64,000 bases of DNA from Shewanella polaris (GCF_006385555.1 NZ_CP041036.1:4216001-4280000); one strand, 5' to 3'. Counted from the stretch's first letter, positions 46,454-57,460 are shown. Notes: a model not told the origin generated them from the sequence alone. Numbers and translations are program-made.

Positions 46454-47557
46454 ATGAGTCTTGCCGATTCCGTTCTTGCCGTGAACAATGATTTACCTAT
46501 TCGTACCGACAAACCTGTCCACAGTGGCAAAGTGCGCAGTGTGTATTGGTTAACAGATGCAGATAGCCGTCGACTCATCCGTGATAAAGGTTACGATGTG
46601 CCTGAAAATACGCCGCTGGCAATTATGGTGATCAGCGACAGAATTTCCGCTTTTGATTGTATTTTCCATGGCGAAGGTAATTTGCAAGGTATTCCTGGTA
46701 AAGGCGCTGCACTGAATGCTATTTCAAATCATTGGTTTGGTTTATTTGCTGAAAATGGTTTAGCTGACAGCCATATTTTAGATATTCCACATCCATTTGT
46801 ATGGATAGTCCAAAAAGCCCGCCCCATAAAAGTAGAAGCCATTTGCCGTCAGTATATTACTGGTTCTATGTGGCGCGCTTATTCAAAAGGCGAGCGAGTT
46901 TTTTGCGGTATCACACTGCCTGAAGGCTTACAAAAAGATCAAAAACTGCCTGAGTTGTTAATTACTCCGTCAACTAAAGGTATTTTAACCGGTATCCCTG
47001 GCGTACCAGCACAAGATGACGTTAACATTAGTCGCAGTGACATTGAAGCCAACTACCAAGCTTTCGGCTTTGAAAAACCGCAGGATATCGACCTATATGA
47101 AACGCTGCTCAAACAAGGTTTCAAGGTAATTTCAGATGCACTAGCAAAGCTTGATCAAGTGTTTGTCGATACTAAGTTTGAGTTTGGTTATGTAAATGAT
47201 AAAAACGGCCAGTCAAAACTGATTTACATGGATGAAGTGGGTACCCCCGATTCATCACGTATTTGGGACGGTGCGGCTTATCGCGAAGGTAAAATTGTTG
47301 AAAATTCAAAAGAAGGTTTCCGTCAATTCTTACTCAACCATTTCGACGATGCGGACATTTTATTAAACAAAGACAGAATGCCAGAGCGAGAAGCCCTTGC
47401 CCGTGATAACGACTTACCATTAGAAGCCATGATGAATGTATCGCGGACTTATACAGGTGTTGCAGAAAAAGTGACCGGTGCAAGCATTCCATTACCTGCC
47501 AACCCAAAAACAGACATTATTAACGTATTACGTGAACAGTATGATTTAATAGTATAA
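46454..47557 (+). CDS. purC: SAICAR synthetase (long type)
   Basis: A 367-residue purine-pathway enzyme that ligates aspartate to CAIR with ATP. It begins with [10 protein letters not shown] (nucleotide-binding Gly-rich loop), SDRISAFD and [13 protein letters not shown] (conserved catalytic region). It belongs to the long class found in Shewanella and some bacteria and yeast, rather than the 237-residue E. coli form. The start at 46454 has AGGA eight bases before it; the frame from 46427 adds nine unlikely residues. Confidence 0.96.
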   Translation: MSLADSVLAVNNDLPIRTDKPVHSGKVRSVYWLTDADSRRLIRDKGYDVPENTPLAIMVISDRISAFDCIFHGEGNLQGIPGKGAALNAISNHWFGLFAENGLADSHILDIPHPFVWIVQKARPIKVEAICRQYITGSMWRAYSKGERVFCGITLPEGLQKDQKLPELLITPSTKGILTGIPGVPAQDDVNISRSDIEANYQAFGFEKPQDIDLYETLLKQGFKVISDALAKLDQVFVDTKFEFGYVNDKNGQSKLIYMDEVGTPDSSRIWDGAAYREGKIVENSKEGFRQFLLNHFDDADILLNKDRMPEREALARDNDLPLEAMMNVSRTYTGVAEKVTGASIPLPANPKTDIINVLREQYDLIV

Positions 47558-47574
47558 GACTGATTAGATTTAAT

Positions 47575-47600
47575 AATAAGGCGCTTAGGCGCCTTATTTT
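47575..47600 (+). terminator. purC terminator
   Basis: Stem AATAAGGCGC / GCGCCTTATT with loop TTAG and a T4 tail, 18 bases after the stop. Confidence 0.9.
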
Positions 47601-47783
47601 ATGTTCATTAATCAAGATCAATGACATGCTATGCGCATGAACGCAGAGAAAAATCCCTTTCCCCATAAAATAGCCTCAGCACAACTTAACAATCTTTTTT
47701 GTCGCATTAATCACTGGCGACTGTATCACCTAGCAAAAAATTCCCTGCGATTGAGATAATTTACAAAACTTACAATTGTAAAT

Positions 47784-47802
47784 GATAATGATTTTCATTT
47801 GA
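47784..47802. promoter_or_regulatory. Fur box upstream of the TonB-dependent receptor
   Basis: GATAATGATTTTCATTTGA matches the 19-base Fur consensus (GATAATGATAATCATTATC) at most positions. It overlaps the region that would hold the -35 for a -10-like TACTAT at 47811-47816. Iron repression of the receptor gene is expected. Confidence 0.8.
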
Positions 47803-47905
47803 ATTAATTGTACTATCCTGACTGTTAAATAATTGATACTCAAAAACCAACACTCATAACACACAGAACATGGATTCGTTCATAGCAGTTAAAGATGATA
47901 ACACC

Positions 47906-50050
47906 ATGAAATTAAATAAAATTAGTTTAGCAGTATTATGCGCTATTAGTCTCAGTCAACAGGCTGTTGCGGCCGACACAGTTACTGATGAAAGCAGCAA
48001 AAAAGAAAACATCGAAACAATCGAAGTCACTGGCAGTTATATCGCGGGTTATAACGCTCATTCAGCCAGTGGAGCATCACGATTAGACTTGGATATTATT
48101 GATATTCCTCAATCGGTTTCAGTTATTACCGATGCACAACTACAAGACTTCCAACTGCATGACATTAACTCAGCACTCGACAGCGCAACAGGCGTTAACG
48201 TTGAGCGTATTGAGACTGACCGCACCTATTACACTGCTCGTGGTTTTGACATCACCAACTTCCAAATTGATGGTATTGGTTTACCGTTAACATCGGGTAA
48301 TAATCATGCCGACGAAGATACCGCTATCTATGACCGTATTGAAGTGATCCGTGGTGCAAACGGCTTAATGACTGGTGTAGGTAATCCTTCTGCGACAATC
48401 AACTTTATTCGTAAACGCCCAACCGCAGACAACCAACTGTCAGTTAACGCTACTTATGGTAGTTTTAATAATACCCGCTTAGAAGCAGATGGTTCAGTTC
48501 AACTTAATGACACCTTTGCAGCACGCGCGGTTGCGGTCACTCAAAGTAAAGATTCGTATTTAGACCGCTACGAAACTGAAAAAAATATTTTCTATGTGTT
48601 TTTAGAAGCAAACCTTTCTGACGATACCAGCTTGTCATTAAGCCACAGTTACATGAATAATGACGCTACGGGTAATAACTGGGGTGCGTTACCGTTATTT
48701 TACTCAGACGGCAGTGCGACCAATTATGATCGTTCAACCAACACTTCGGCAGATTGGTCAAATTGGCAAGTCGTCAAAAACAATACTGTTTTAGAGCTTA
48801 GCCATCACTTTAATGATGACTGGCGTTTACGTGCCACTTATTCTCATAAAAGCACCGATGAAGACACCGAGTTGTTTTATGTATATGGCACACCAGATAA
48901 AGACACTGAGCTTGGCTTAACAGGTTATGGCAGCGAATACGACTTTGATGACAAAAGCGACTTAGTTGATATTTATATTGATGGTAACTTCAGTTTATTT
49001 GGTCGTGAACATCAGCTTGTTGCTGGAGTAAATTACTCAAAAATGAGCTATACCGACAGCTCACTTTACGACTACACCACAGGTAATGGCTTCCCTGCGA
49101 TGCCCGATCTCAATACCTGGGATGGTAATACTCCTAAGCCAACTTTTACCGACGGTTTACGTGGTAGTGATGTAGAACGCAAACAACAAGCTGCTTATTT
49201 TACTGGTCGCTTTAGCATTGTTGACGATTTACACGTCATTGTTGGCGGTCGCTACAACGACTGGCAAGCCGAAGGGATTTCTTATGAAGTTGATCAAGAT
49301 GCCGACTACCAAAAATTTATTCCATATTTAGGTGCGGTATATCGTTTTACGCCTGAATTAGTTGCCTACACCAGCTATACCGAAACCTTTGTTCAACAAA
49401 CAGATCCAGACACTAGCGGTGTGTTTCTTGACCCTATTACGGGTGAAAGCCGCGAAATAGGTATTAAAGGTGAGCTATTCAATGGTCGCCTAATTGCTAG
49501 CCTCGCGTATTTTGACGTGATTCAAAACAATATTGCCCTGCCTGATCCTGCCACTGCGGATCTGCCAATACAATTGAAGCGTTATTATGGTTCAGAAGGT
49601 ATTAGCAGCAAAGGTTATGAAATCGATATTGCGGGTGAAATATACTCAGGACTCAATGTCAGCATTGGTTATACCGATTTTGATATCGAAGGTGATGATA
49701 CGGTTACGGCTTATACTCCGAGTAAGTTATTCAAATTTGCAGCTACCTATGACTTTGAAACCATTGAAGGATTCTCTGTTGGTATGAACATGCGTTGGCA
49801 AGACGATATCTCACGCGATCAAGGCGTGGTAGCTGTCGGTTTTGATAATGCAGGTGCTGAAATCATTACTGAACAAGATGCATATGCAGTTATCGATTTA
49901 ATGGCGAAGTATCAAATCAGCGAAAATTTAGGCCTAGCAGTTAATGCCAATAACGTCGGCGATGAGAAATACATCAACAGTTTATATTGGGCCCAAGGTT
50001 ATTACGGTGCGCCAGCCAATTATAGCGCGACGCTAACATGGAAAATGTAA
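47906..50050 (+). CDS. TonB-dependent siderophore receptor
   Basis: A 714-residue outer-membrane receptor. It has a signal peptide (MKLNKISLAVLCAIS...), TonB box IETIEVTGSYIAG, and a plug domain with the siderophore-family pattern (DIPQSVSVITDAQLQDFQ, YTARGFDITNFQIDG, RIEVIRGANGLMTGVGNPSA). The beta barrel ends in LTWKM with the usual aromatic-rich C-terminal strand (NYSATLTWKM). It resembles FhuE/FpvA-type hydroxamate or mixed siderophore receptors; the ligand is not certain. The frame opens at 47870, but the signal peptide begins at the ATG 47906. A Fur box lies about 105 bases upstream. No siderophore biosynthesis genes are near, so it may take up a foreign siderophore. Confidence 0.9.
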   Translation: MKLNKISLAVLCAISLSQQAVAADTVTDESSKKENIETIEVTGSYIAGYNAHSASGASRLDLDIIDIPQSVSVITDAQLQDFQLHDINSALDSATGVNVERIETDRTYYTARGFDITNFQIDGIGLPLTSGNNHADEDTAIYDRIEVIRGANGLMTGVGNPSATINFIRKRPTADNQLSVNATYGSFNNTRLEADGSVQLNDTFAARAVAVTQSKDSYLDRYETEKNIFYVFLEANLSDDTSLSLSHSYMNNDATGNNWGALPLFYSDGSATNYDRSTNTSADWSNWQVVKNNTVLELSHHFNDDWRLRATYSHKSTDEDTELFYVYGTPDKDTELGLTGYGSEYDFDDKSDLVDIYIDGNFSLFGREHQLVAGVNYSKMSYTDSSLYDYTTGNGFPAMPDLNTWDGNTPKPTFTDGLRGSDVERKQQAAYFTGRFSIVDDLHVIVGGRYNDWQAEGISYEVDQDADYQKFIPYLGAVYRFTPELVAYTSYTETFVQQTDPDTSGVFLDPITGESREIGIKGELFNGRLIASLAYFDVIQNNIALPDPATADLPIQLKRYYGSEGISSKGYEIDIAGEIYSGLNVSIGYTDFDIEGDDTVTAYTPSKLFKFAATYDFETIEGFSVGMNMRWQDDISRDQGVVAVGFDNAGAEIITEQDAYAVIDLMAKYQISENLGLAVNANNVGDEKYINSLYWAQGYYGAPANYSATLTWKM

Positions 50051-50126
50051 GCCACTGCGTCACGAATTAATAAACATTATTTAATGGGTAATTTTACCTG
50101 TTTATGACACTTATCACTGATTCAAT

Positions 50127-50156
50127 AAAAAAGATGACCTTGCAGTCATCTTTTTT
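50127..50156. terminator. Bidirectional terminator between receptor and nuclease genes
   Basis: Stem AAAAAAGATGAC / GTCATCTTTTTT with a six-base loop. It gives T-rich tails on both strands and lies between the two convergent genes. Confidence 0.9.
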
Positions 50157-50182
50157 GTTAGTGCTTTAATTACAGGCAAACA

Positions 50183-52342
50183 TTAACGACGGCGTAAACC
50201 TAATGCACCTAATAACATCAACGCAAAGTAACCTAAACTACCACCATCACTGTCTTGAACAGGCTCAGGAGTTGGCTCTGGTGTTACGGGCGCAGGATAG
50301 CTTAATGCAATAATCACAGGGTCGTGATCTGAGGCAGAAAATGCATTCTCAGATTTAACCAAGTCACCAGTGTACTTGCTGCCATATTCAAATAAATTAG
50401 ATTCAACCGAGTTGATGTGCCAATCGTCAATATCAACTAACTTAGCTGCTAAGCTAGCATTGGCTAAGGCATGATCTAAGTTACCTAATTCACCGCTGTA
50501 GCTATATGAGTATGTTGTTGCACCATGTGCTTGAGTATTTAAGTTAATTAACCCATAACCTTTATCAATCACACTGCCTTCACGTTCGTATACTTTACCG
50601 TTTAAAGTTGTCCAAGACGCGGTGCGGATAACATGGTCAGTAGTTGACGCATCATAGTCAGTTAATACTGCGACAGGATCTTCTTTACCGTATGCATTTA
50701 AGTCACCAATAACCAGTAAATCACCATCAACATCTTTGAGTGAATCACCCAATACTTTGGCAGCAGATACGCGGAACGCATTACACTTACCTTGCATGTC
50801 AGCAGGTTCTGAATCTTCGTTAAAATCAGCCCACTCTTCAATACAACCTGAACCTTTCGATTTCAGGTGATTAACCACAACAGTCAGTTTTTCATCATTA
50901 ATGGTAAAAGTTTGTAATAGACTGTGACGTTGGTACTTATCATAACTAGGGCTTTGCTCAACCACGCCATCTTGCTCACGAGTCTCAGCACCTTCTGCGG
51001 CATGTTGCTCTGGCGTAGCAATCACTTTTGCTGCACCCTCTAAGGTAATGCGATCAGGGCGATATAACATACCGACTGTAATAGCATCACTACCTATATA
51101 TTTGCCTTCATACTTGTCGGCATCTTCAACTTCAACAAAACGATACGCTTGTTCATCAGTTAGCTCTGCATTAAGAGCATCAACCAAGTTTTGAATAGCA
51201 CTGAGCTCACCAAAACCATTGTTAGCAATTTCCATCAGGCCAACAACATCAGCATTCATGGCAACTAGCGCTGTCACAATCTTAGTACGCTGCAATACCA
51301 TCTCATCTTCTGTTGTCGCACCACGATTGCTGTCAGTAGGATTTGCATCGCCACCAACCACGTCATTAAAAAAGTTCAATACGTTAAAGCTAGCGACTCG
51401 AATATCGCCCATGTCAGCCACGGTAGGCGCATCAGTACGATCATTTTCACGAATAAAATCACCTGCGGTAATCGTGTTAGTCGCTAAAAGACGGTATGCG
51501 TTGTAACTATAGCCAATCACACCTTCAAGGTTTGTTAGCTGGTCGCCGACACGGATGTACCCCGTTTCGGCATTAAAATCTGGGAAGTAAGGTACTTCGC
51601 CGTTGTTAGCCTTGTAATCAGATTCGACTAATAAATGGTTTACCGCATTAGCTTCACCCAAGGTAATAGCCTCTGCTGAATTGGGTTCAAACACTTGGGT
51701 TGGCTTCATTAATGGTGTTTTATGTGACAACACCATATTGTTTCGGTATGAATCATAATCGAAACTAAAAGTACGAGTGACTTTCATCTCGCTACCGGCA
51801 TCCAGCTTCACTTTCATGCCTTCTACACGCTCTAATGCTTGTGCTAAGGTTTCGCCATCTGCTACATAAAACTCAACACCTGCGGGAACATCTCCTAATG
51901 CACCTACTTCAAACTTTTGATCTGCTTTTAGGTCAATCTGAGTTGAGCCGTAATACTCATTTACCTTACCTTGTACACACACTTCAGTACCTGGTTGAAT
52001 CGTATCTGGCGCAGCTTGGTTTAGGTAGACAAAAATACCGTCTGAAGTATAAGGCGAGTTATCGCCTTCAACATCTTGAATAAAGAAACCTTTGTATAAG
52101 CTGTCACTTCTAGCAGTAACGATTCCTTTTACTGTCACTTCGTTAACCGATGCAAAACTGCCATCAGCAATCAACGGGCTTGACTCACCAGCGCCTTGAA
52201 CATCGTAAATACTGGTCAGTGTGGCACCATCACAAGTAAATGCTGCTGTGTCCGACGAAATCAATGCATCAGCATTAGCCATCATTGGCAATGCTGCGGC
52301 AACGGCGAGTGAAACCACCGTTAGTTTAGTTAGTCCTTTCAT
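50183..52342 (-). CDS. exeM: ExeM/NucH-type extracellular endonuclease with GlyGly-CTERM anchor
   Basis: A 719-residue exported nuclease with a signal peptide (cleavage near MMANADA). It has an OB-like domain (about 65-150, VTVKGIVTARSDSLYKGFFI) and an endonuclease/exonuclease/phosphatase domain (about 310-690). Catalytic motifs are ADVVGLMEIANNGFG, VVNHLKSKGSG, VIGDLNAYGKEDP and SASDHDPVI. The C-terminus is a Pro/Glu linker followed by a GlyGly-CTERM signal (DGGSLGYFALMLLGALGLRRR split into GG, one membrane span and RRR), processed by rhombosortase and linked to type II secretion. Shewanella ExeM degrades extracellular DNA in biofilms and for phosphate. It lacks the lamin-tail domain seen in some relatives. 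Confidence 0.9.
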   Translation of the reverse strand: MKGLTKLTVVSLAVAAALPMMANADALISSDTAAFTCDGATLTSIYDVQGAGESSPLIADGSFASVNEVTVKGIVTARSDSLYKGFFIQDVEGDNSPYTSDGIFVYLNQAAPDTIQPGTEVCVQGKVNEYYGSTQIDLKADQKFEVGALGDVPAGVEFYVADGETLAQALERVEGMKVKLDAGSEMKVTRTFSFDYDSYRNNMVLSHKTPLMKPTQVFEPNSAEAITLGEANAVNHLLVESDYKANNGEVPYFPDFNAETGYIRVGDQLTNLEGVIGYSYNAYRLLATNTITAGDFIRENDRTDAPTVADMGDIRVASFNVLNFFNDVVGGDANPTDSNRGATTEDEMVLQRTKIVTALVAMNADVVGLMEIANNGFGELSAIQNLVDALNAELTDEQAYRFVEVEDADKYEGKYIGSDAITVGMLYRPDRITLEGAAKVIATPEQHAAEGAETREQDGVVEQSPSYDKYQRHSLLQTFTINDEKLTVVVNHLKSKGSGCIEEWADFNEDSEPADMQGKCNAFRVSAAKVLGDSLKDVDGDLLVIGDLNAYGKEDPVAVLTDYDASTTDHVIRTASWTTLNGKVYEREGSVIDKGYGLINLNTQAHGATTYSYSYSGELGNLDHALANASLAAKLVDIDDWHINSVESNLFEYGSKYTGDLVKSENAFSASDHDPVIIALSYPAPVTPEPTPEPVQDSDGGSLGYFALMLLGALGLRRR

Positions 52343-52871
52343 TTATAAACCCCATATTTGTAATAAAAATGCTATTTTTTTGTAATATGCGGCAAGATTG
52401 TCCCAAAATTCGTTTACATAATACAGCATATTGATCACATAAATGAGGCAAGAAAAATAGCTATCTAATTGATTAACATAATAAAATAATACACTTGGCT
52501 GAACAGTGAAAAACAAATGTTAAAATAACTTTTAAGAAACAAGCATTAAGATGAAAACAAGCCTATATAAAATCTCAACAAAAGAACAACGTACTGTTTA
52601 ATATGATTATTCCCCCATCATGTCGTTAAAAAATATTAGGGATTTTATCAAATGATTAGGCTAGTATGGCTGCTGTATAGCATGCTAAATAAGCCACCCA
52701 TAAAAAACAATAAAACACTTAAGACATTAGGTTTATTGTCGATATTGATCCTACATCAATATCATTTTGGTCACTGCAAAAGACTATTCAGCTAACTATT
52801 TAGTACCAAAAGACTAAAAGCTCATCTAGTTATTTGCCATTTATTGTATTCACAGGTTTAGGTACACAACC
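52343..52871. other. 529-base AT-rich intergenic region
   Basis: It separates the divergent nuclease and chemoreceptor genes. A 47-codon frame (52652-52795, starting MIRLVWLLYSMLNK) has a weak GGGA nine bases upstream and is hydrophobic and basic; I do not call it as a gene. No sigma-28 (FliA) promoter consensus was found for the chemoreceptor. Confidence 0.5.
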
Positions 52872-54311
52872 ATGAAAGAAGTTGATTTCAGAAATATCGA
52901 TAAAATTTTCATCAAAATGTCCATTAATGATAAATTTTTGGTTATTTTCGGACTGTTCCTCATCATTTTATCAAGTGTATCGATTAGTGGTTACCTTAAT
53001 AAAATTGACAATATTGAACAGCAATCACTGCATGTTTTAGAGCAAAAAGCCGCCGCTACCGTAAAGGCTCTTGATACGACTAATCAATTAGATCAAGCTG
53101 CAAACTTAGGCTTACAAGTATCTACACGTTCTCAAAACAGTTCACGGCAACAAGATACCATTACTGCAGTTTATGGACTAGACGGTAAATTTTATACATT
53201 GACTGCATCCGTCTATGATCAAGAAGCCAATGCTAAACAAGCGGCATTAACATCGTTGTTGCTATCATTCCTATGGATATTGCCTTTTAGTCTCGTACTT
53301 TACTGGAATGCTACCTTCATTGGCGGTGCCTTGTGGGTGTTATGGAATACCACGGAAAAAATTGCCAAAGGTGATTTAACTTCTCGTTTAGGTTTCCACC
53401 CTGGTCGCGATGAGTTTGGCACCATTGGTTGTGCACTAGATAGAGCAATGGATACATTAACTGAGCTTGTTGTGGCGGTGAAAAAAAGTGCAGAGACATT
53501 GCAAACAACGTCCAGCTCATTTGCCAATGAAGCTTTACAAAGTGCAGAACAAATTGATTTACAGTATGCTTCTCTTGACTCGGTAGCCACTGCAATGGAA
53601 GAAATGACGGCATCAGCAGCTGAAGTATCGAATATTGCCCGAAATTCAACTCAACGTGTTGAACAAGATTCAGAATACACGCGTCAAAGCTATGATAGAG
53701 CTAAGCGTGCGATTAGTGAAATTAAGCAGCTATCGACCTACATTGAACAAACATCGAGCTCGGTTAACACATTAAAAATCAACGCAACTAACATTAATGA
53801 AGTCATCACCACCATTAATGGCATTTCAGATCAAACCAACTTACTGGCATTAAACGCTGCCATTGAAGCGGCACGAGCGGGTGAAATGGGTCGTGGCTTT
53901 GCAGTGGTTGCTGACGAAGTCAGAACCCTTGCAGGACGTACTCAAGCTGCAACGGTTCAAATCCATAAAATGATTGAATTACTGCAAAGTGAAACACTTA
54001 ATATTGACACTATTACTCAAGATACTGTTAAACAAGCACAAAGTAGCAGCGATTTAATTACTAATATTGGTACCGATGTTAATGCGATTTCTGAATCATC
54101 ACGTTCAATTATGGACATGAGTTTCCAAATTTCAACCTCATCAGAAGAACAAAGTGCTGTGGCCAATGATATAGCTAAAGAGCTGGCAGACATAAGACAG
54201 AAATCTAATATTATTAGAAGCTTATCTCAACAATCTTCAAATGGTGTGAAAGCATTATCAAAAGCATCTGTTGATTTAGGTAAAATATTAAGCCAATACC
54301 GCACCAATTAA
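52872..54311 (+). CDS. Methyl-accepting chemotaxis protein
   Basis: A 479-residue receptor. The first membrane segment lies at about 21-43, a small periplasmic domain of about 90 residues follows, then a second segment (about 131-153), HAMP (about 155-207) and the cytoplasmic four-helix signalling bundle. The kinase-contact tip is [22 protein letters not shown] followed by [18 protein letters not shown]. The sensor region is too small for a double Cache or standard four-helix sensor, so ligand recognition may be atypical. No C-terminal NWETF-like CheR tether is present. Confidence 0.93.
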   Translation: MKEVDFRNIDKIFIKMSINDKFLVIFGLFLIILSSVSISGYLNKIDNIEQQSLHVLEQKAAATVKALDTTNQLDQAANLGLQVSTRSQNSSRQQDTITAVYGLDGKFYTLTASVYDQEANAKQAALTSLLLSFLWILPFSLVLYWNATFIGGALWVLWNTTEKIAKGDLTSRLGFHPGRDEFGTIGCALDRAMDTLTELVVAVKKSAETLQTTSSSFANEALQSAEQIDLQYASLDSVATAMEEMTASAAEVSNIARNSTQRVEQDSEYTRQSYDRAKRAISEIKQLSTYIEQTSSSVNTLKINATNINEVITTINGISDQTNLLALNAAIEAARAGEMGRGFAVVADEVRTLAGRTQAATVQIHKMIELLQSETLNIDTITQDTVKQAQSSSDLITNIGTDVNAISESSRSIMDMSFQISTSSEEQSAVANDIAKELADIRQKSNIIRSLSQQSSNGVKALSKASVDLGKILSQYRTN

Positions 54312-54428
54312 CTTATCAATGGATATGTTTAGCTGCATATAATTGCTAAATGAACATATTCATATGAAAGTAATATGTGCGTTAAGTAAACTTGGCAAAA
54401 TAGCTTAACGGGTTAACCGCCAATCAAT

Positions 54429-54460
54429 AAAAAACCGATATCATTGATATCGGTTTTTTT
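54429..54460. terminator. Bidirectional terminator between chemoreceptor and lipoprotein genes
   Basis: AAAAAACCGATATCA and its complement with nearly no loop, giving a long stem and T-tails on both strands. It lies between convergent genes. Confidence 0.9.
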
Positions 54461-54503
54461 GTTGTATCAACAGTGGATTAATTCACTGCTTATGTACTCA
54501 ATA

Positions 54504-55874
54504 CTATTCTAACGACGTCAGTCTATGACCTAATGCACTTGTGCTGTCAGGCGTCAGTACAAAGGTAAAATTACTGTCGCCACTTATATCTAAAGAATCA
54601 GACTGATAAATGAGTGTTTGAGTGCCATTATCAGCCTCATACACTATGTTAATTTCATAAAAATCTTCAGGTAAGGTTGTACTCTGTTCTTCAACAAAGT
54701 CTAAGTCAGTCAAGGTATATTCTGCGGTTTCAATGGTTTCTGAAGCACGCACAAAATACACGCTCAGATCATCATAGTCATAAGATAAATTGACTACGTC
54801 AACTTTGTATTCATAAGCACGGGGACGCAGGTCTTGAGTAATTTCCATTCCTTCCACTGAACCGTCTTCGTTTTGATATACAAGCAAAGATTTCACATCA
54901 TCTTGTTCAAACGTCACTAACAAGTTATTAAATAATTGCGTTTTGGTTGTAGCATCTTTTGCTGTGATCCCGTAATCGTTAAACGAAGTTGATTGGTAAT
55001 CAGATACTGTAAACGGCGAAATATCATATAAATACTGAGTTTCTTGCTGACTAGCAATATCAACATCAATGCTTTGAGATTCAAGGCCATTAAATACTCG
55101 ATAGTCTGCAGTTGCTTCCAACGCAGCATAATTATCTACCGTAGTGGTCGAGTCAACACTGTCGATGTTCACTTTAATATCACCAGCACCAAAGCTATTG
55201 CGGATAACCAATTTATAAACGGTTTCCGTGGTTAGATCCATGCTGCCAGTGGTATAAATTACATCTTTAGTACCTGTGTCGGTCAGATAGACAATGTAAT
55301 CTTCGGTATCTAGAATGGTTGAATCACTGTAGCTACCGTACCCTACACTGCCTAACATTACCGCGTCATCAATGGTTTGAGTATCAAGTGAAATATACGC
55401 ATCAAATGTGCCTTCATCAGTTGCTACGTTGGCAATAAGCACCTGCATTTTACTGTACTCATAATCATCATCTGCGTTAAGATCATCCATATCTTCACGA
55501 TTGTAATTAATATCCAGTAATTGTGGATCTAAATAATCACCATATAACACAAATAAATGGTTATCATCGTTATCCATGTCAACAGTATCACTGTAAATAG
55601 ATACTGTTTCACCATCTTCATCTTGACCATAAATTTCTAAATCTGCATCGCCCGTGCTGTAGCCATAACGCGGCATAGCGTCAGCAAAATCGATTGAAGT
55701 ATATGAGTAGTCGTCAAGTACTAGCGATGTAGAAGTACTATTAGGCGATCCATTATAATATTGCACATAAGCGTAGTCAGAACTGCTATCGCTACTATCA
55801 TCCGATCCACAGCCAAATAATAAGGCTCCAACTGTTGATATCATTATCAATCGACTTACTTTCTTGTTGAACAT
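54504..55874 (-). CDS. Lipoprotein with DUF4397-like repeats
   Basis: A 456-residue lipoprotein (lipobox LLFGC, then GSDDSSDSSSD). The mature protein is very acidic and beta-rich. Its first domain, YVQYYNGSPNSTSTSLVLDD and onward, resembles DUF4397, with a second similar domain starting near residue 240 (YRVFNGLESQSIDVDI). The function of DUF4397 proteins is unknown; a surface or periplasmic role is likely. The start is the ATG at 55874, because GGAG lies five bases before it; the longer frame begins with GTG at 55892. Confidence 0.65.
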   Translation of the reverse strand: MFNKKVSRLIMISTVGALLFGCGSDDSSDSSSDYAYVQYYNGSPNSTSTSLVLDDYSYTSIDFADAMPRYGYSTGDADLEIYGQDEDGETVSIYSDTVDMDNDDNHLFVLYGDYLDPQLLDINYNREDMDDLNADDDYEYSKMQVLIANVATDEGTFDAYISLDTQTIDDAVMLGSVGYGSYSDSTILDTEDYIVYLTDTGTKDVIYTTGSMDLTTETVYKLVIRNSFGAGDIKVNIDSVDSTTTVDNYAALEATADYRVFNGLESQSIDVDIASQQETQYLYDISPFTVSDYQSTSFNDYGITAKDATTKTQLFNNLLVTFEQDDVKSLLVYQNEDGSVEGMEITQDLRPRAYEYKVDVVNLSYDYDDLSVYFVRASETIETAEYTLTDLDFVEEQSTTLPEDFYEINIVYEADNGTQTLIYQSDSLDISGDSNFTFVLTPDSTSALGHRLTSLE

Positions 55875-55997
55875 AATTACTCCATTAACCACCTAGTTAC
55901 ATTTGCAGTATTATGACTCTTTGTATGCGTAAACGACTGTCAAGAAAGGTAAAGTAAATATATAGATCGTCAAGATTGACTATTTTGGTTATAAAAA

Positions 55998-56023
55998 AAC
56001 CTCTTATCTGCTGATAAGAGGTT
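55998..56023 (-). terminator. pmbA terminator
   Basis: Stem AACCTCTTATC / GATAAGAGGTT with loop TGCT, followed on the minus strand by seven T. It lies about 58 bases after the pmbA stop. Confidence 0.9.
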
Positions 56024-56080
56024 AATCATTTGGAAGTCTGGCTTAAGTTAACTGTTTTTAAGCTAGGTTTTTTAGCCTAT

Positions 56081-57460
56081 TTAGTTACCAGCAATTTTCA
56101 TTTCGTTCAGTAAAATACCACCAGTACGGATTGATGAACGTAAATCGCGATCCTTACCGACACCTTGGATACCCATAAACATGTCTTTTAAATTGCCAGC
56201 AATGGTAATTTCTTCTACGGGATATAACACTTCGCCGTTTTCAACATAAAAACCTGCCGCGCCGCGAGAATAATCACCGGTGACGCCATTAACACCTTGG
56301 CCCATCACTTCTGTAACAATTAAGCCGGTATTCATCATCTTCACTAAGTCATCAAAGGTTTGATTGGTGTGGCTCAAGGTCCAGTTATAAATACCGCCTG
56401 CATGCCCTGTGTTGGTCATACCTAATTTACGAGCGGAATAGCTGGTTAACAAGTAAGTCTCTAGCTGGCCGCGATCAATAATACGACGGTCTTGAGTCGC
56501 TACACCTTCACTGTCGTAATTGGCACTCGCTAATGCACCAATTAAATGTGGTTGTTCTTCAATGCTAAACCAGTCTGGAAATATTTGGCTGTTCAGTGCT
56601 TCCATCAAGAAGCTCGACTTACGGTAAATACTGCTACCACTAATTGCACCAATTAAATGCCCCATTAGGCCAGTAGCAATTTCTGGGGCAAATAATACCG
56701 GCATTTTCGCTGTAGCAATTTTGCGCGCATCCAAACGGCTCAAGGTTTTGTTGGCTGCTTGTAATCCTACCGCTTCAGGTGACAGTAAATCTTGATATTT
56801 ACGAGCAACGGTATAGTCGTAATCGCGTTGCATATTGCCATCAGACTCTTCGCCAATAACAACACAACTTAAACTGTATCGCGAGCTACAATAACCATTC
56901 AAAAATCCATGACTATTACCATAAACTCTGGCGGCGGTATGCGCATTAGCACTTGCACCGTCAGAGTTACGGATACGGCTATCAACTGATAAACTCGCTT
57001 CCTCAGCACGTATCGCTAACTGAGCTAACTCTTCAGCATCAATATCTTGCGGATGGTATAGCTGTAAGTCTCGAATATCTTGTGCCATCAAGGCCGGATC
57101 GGCTAAGCCACTAAAAGGATCTTCTGAAGTATATTTTGCAATACCATCAGCCGCCTTAACGGCTTGGCAAATAGCCTCAGGGCTTAAATCTGATGTGGAC
57201 GAATTTCCTTTCCGGCCATCTCTAAAAATAGTAATGCCTAAGGCACCATCTTTATTAAACTCAACCGTTTCAACTTCTTTGTCACGGGTCGAAACCGATA
57301 AACCTTGCTGCTTACTAATGGCCACCTCAGCGGCTGTCGTACCCAACTCTTTCGCGTATTCTAGTGCGACAGATACAGCGTCTTTTAATGCCGTTAATTC
57401 AGAATCAATTCTAGGTGTTGGTTCACTTGCGCCTGGCGCTGAAGAAGGATGAGAAGCCAC
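56081..57460 (-). CDS. pmbA: Metalloprotease subunit PmbA/TldE
   Basis: A 459-residue TldD/TldE-family protein. With TldD it forms a heterodimer that trims peptides (microcin and CcdA processing); in the complex TldD carries the zinc site, so TldE needs no HEXXXH, and none is seen here. Recognisable parts are EVAISKQQGLSVSTRDKEVE at the N-terminus, VLFAPEIATGLMGHLIGAISG in the middle, and GAAGFYVENGEVLYPVEEIT near the end. The start codon is GTG with weak AGAG upstream. It is divergent from darP, the same pairing as pmbA-yjgA in E. coli. Confidence 0.93.
   Translation of the reverse strand: MASHPSSAPGASEPTPRIDSELTALKDAVSVALEYAKELGTTAAEVAISKQQGLSVSTRDKEVETVEFNKDGALGITIFRDGRKGNSSTSDLSPEAICQAVKAADGIAKYTSEDPFSGLADPALMAQDIRDLQLYHPQDIDAEELAQLAIRAEEASLSVDSRIRNSDGASANAHTAARVYGNSHGFLNGYCSSRYSLSCVVIGEESDGNMQRDYDYTVARKYQDLLSPEAVGLQAANKTLSRLDARKIATAKMPVLFAPEIATGLMGHLIGAISGSSIYRKSSFLMEALNSQIFPDWFSIEEQPHLIGALASANYDSEGVATQDRRIIDRGQLETYLLTSYSARKLGMTNTGHAGGIYNWTLSHTNQTFDDLVKMMNTGLIVTEVMGQGVNGVTGDYSRGAAGFYVENGEVLYPVEEITIAGNLKDMFMGIQGVGKDRDLRSSIRTGGILLNEMKIAGN

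Noticed and set aside
52652..52795. 47-codon frame upstream of the chemoreceptor gene
   Set aside because: Weak ribosome site, no terminator or promoter, unusual composition; not enough support.
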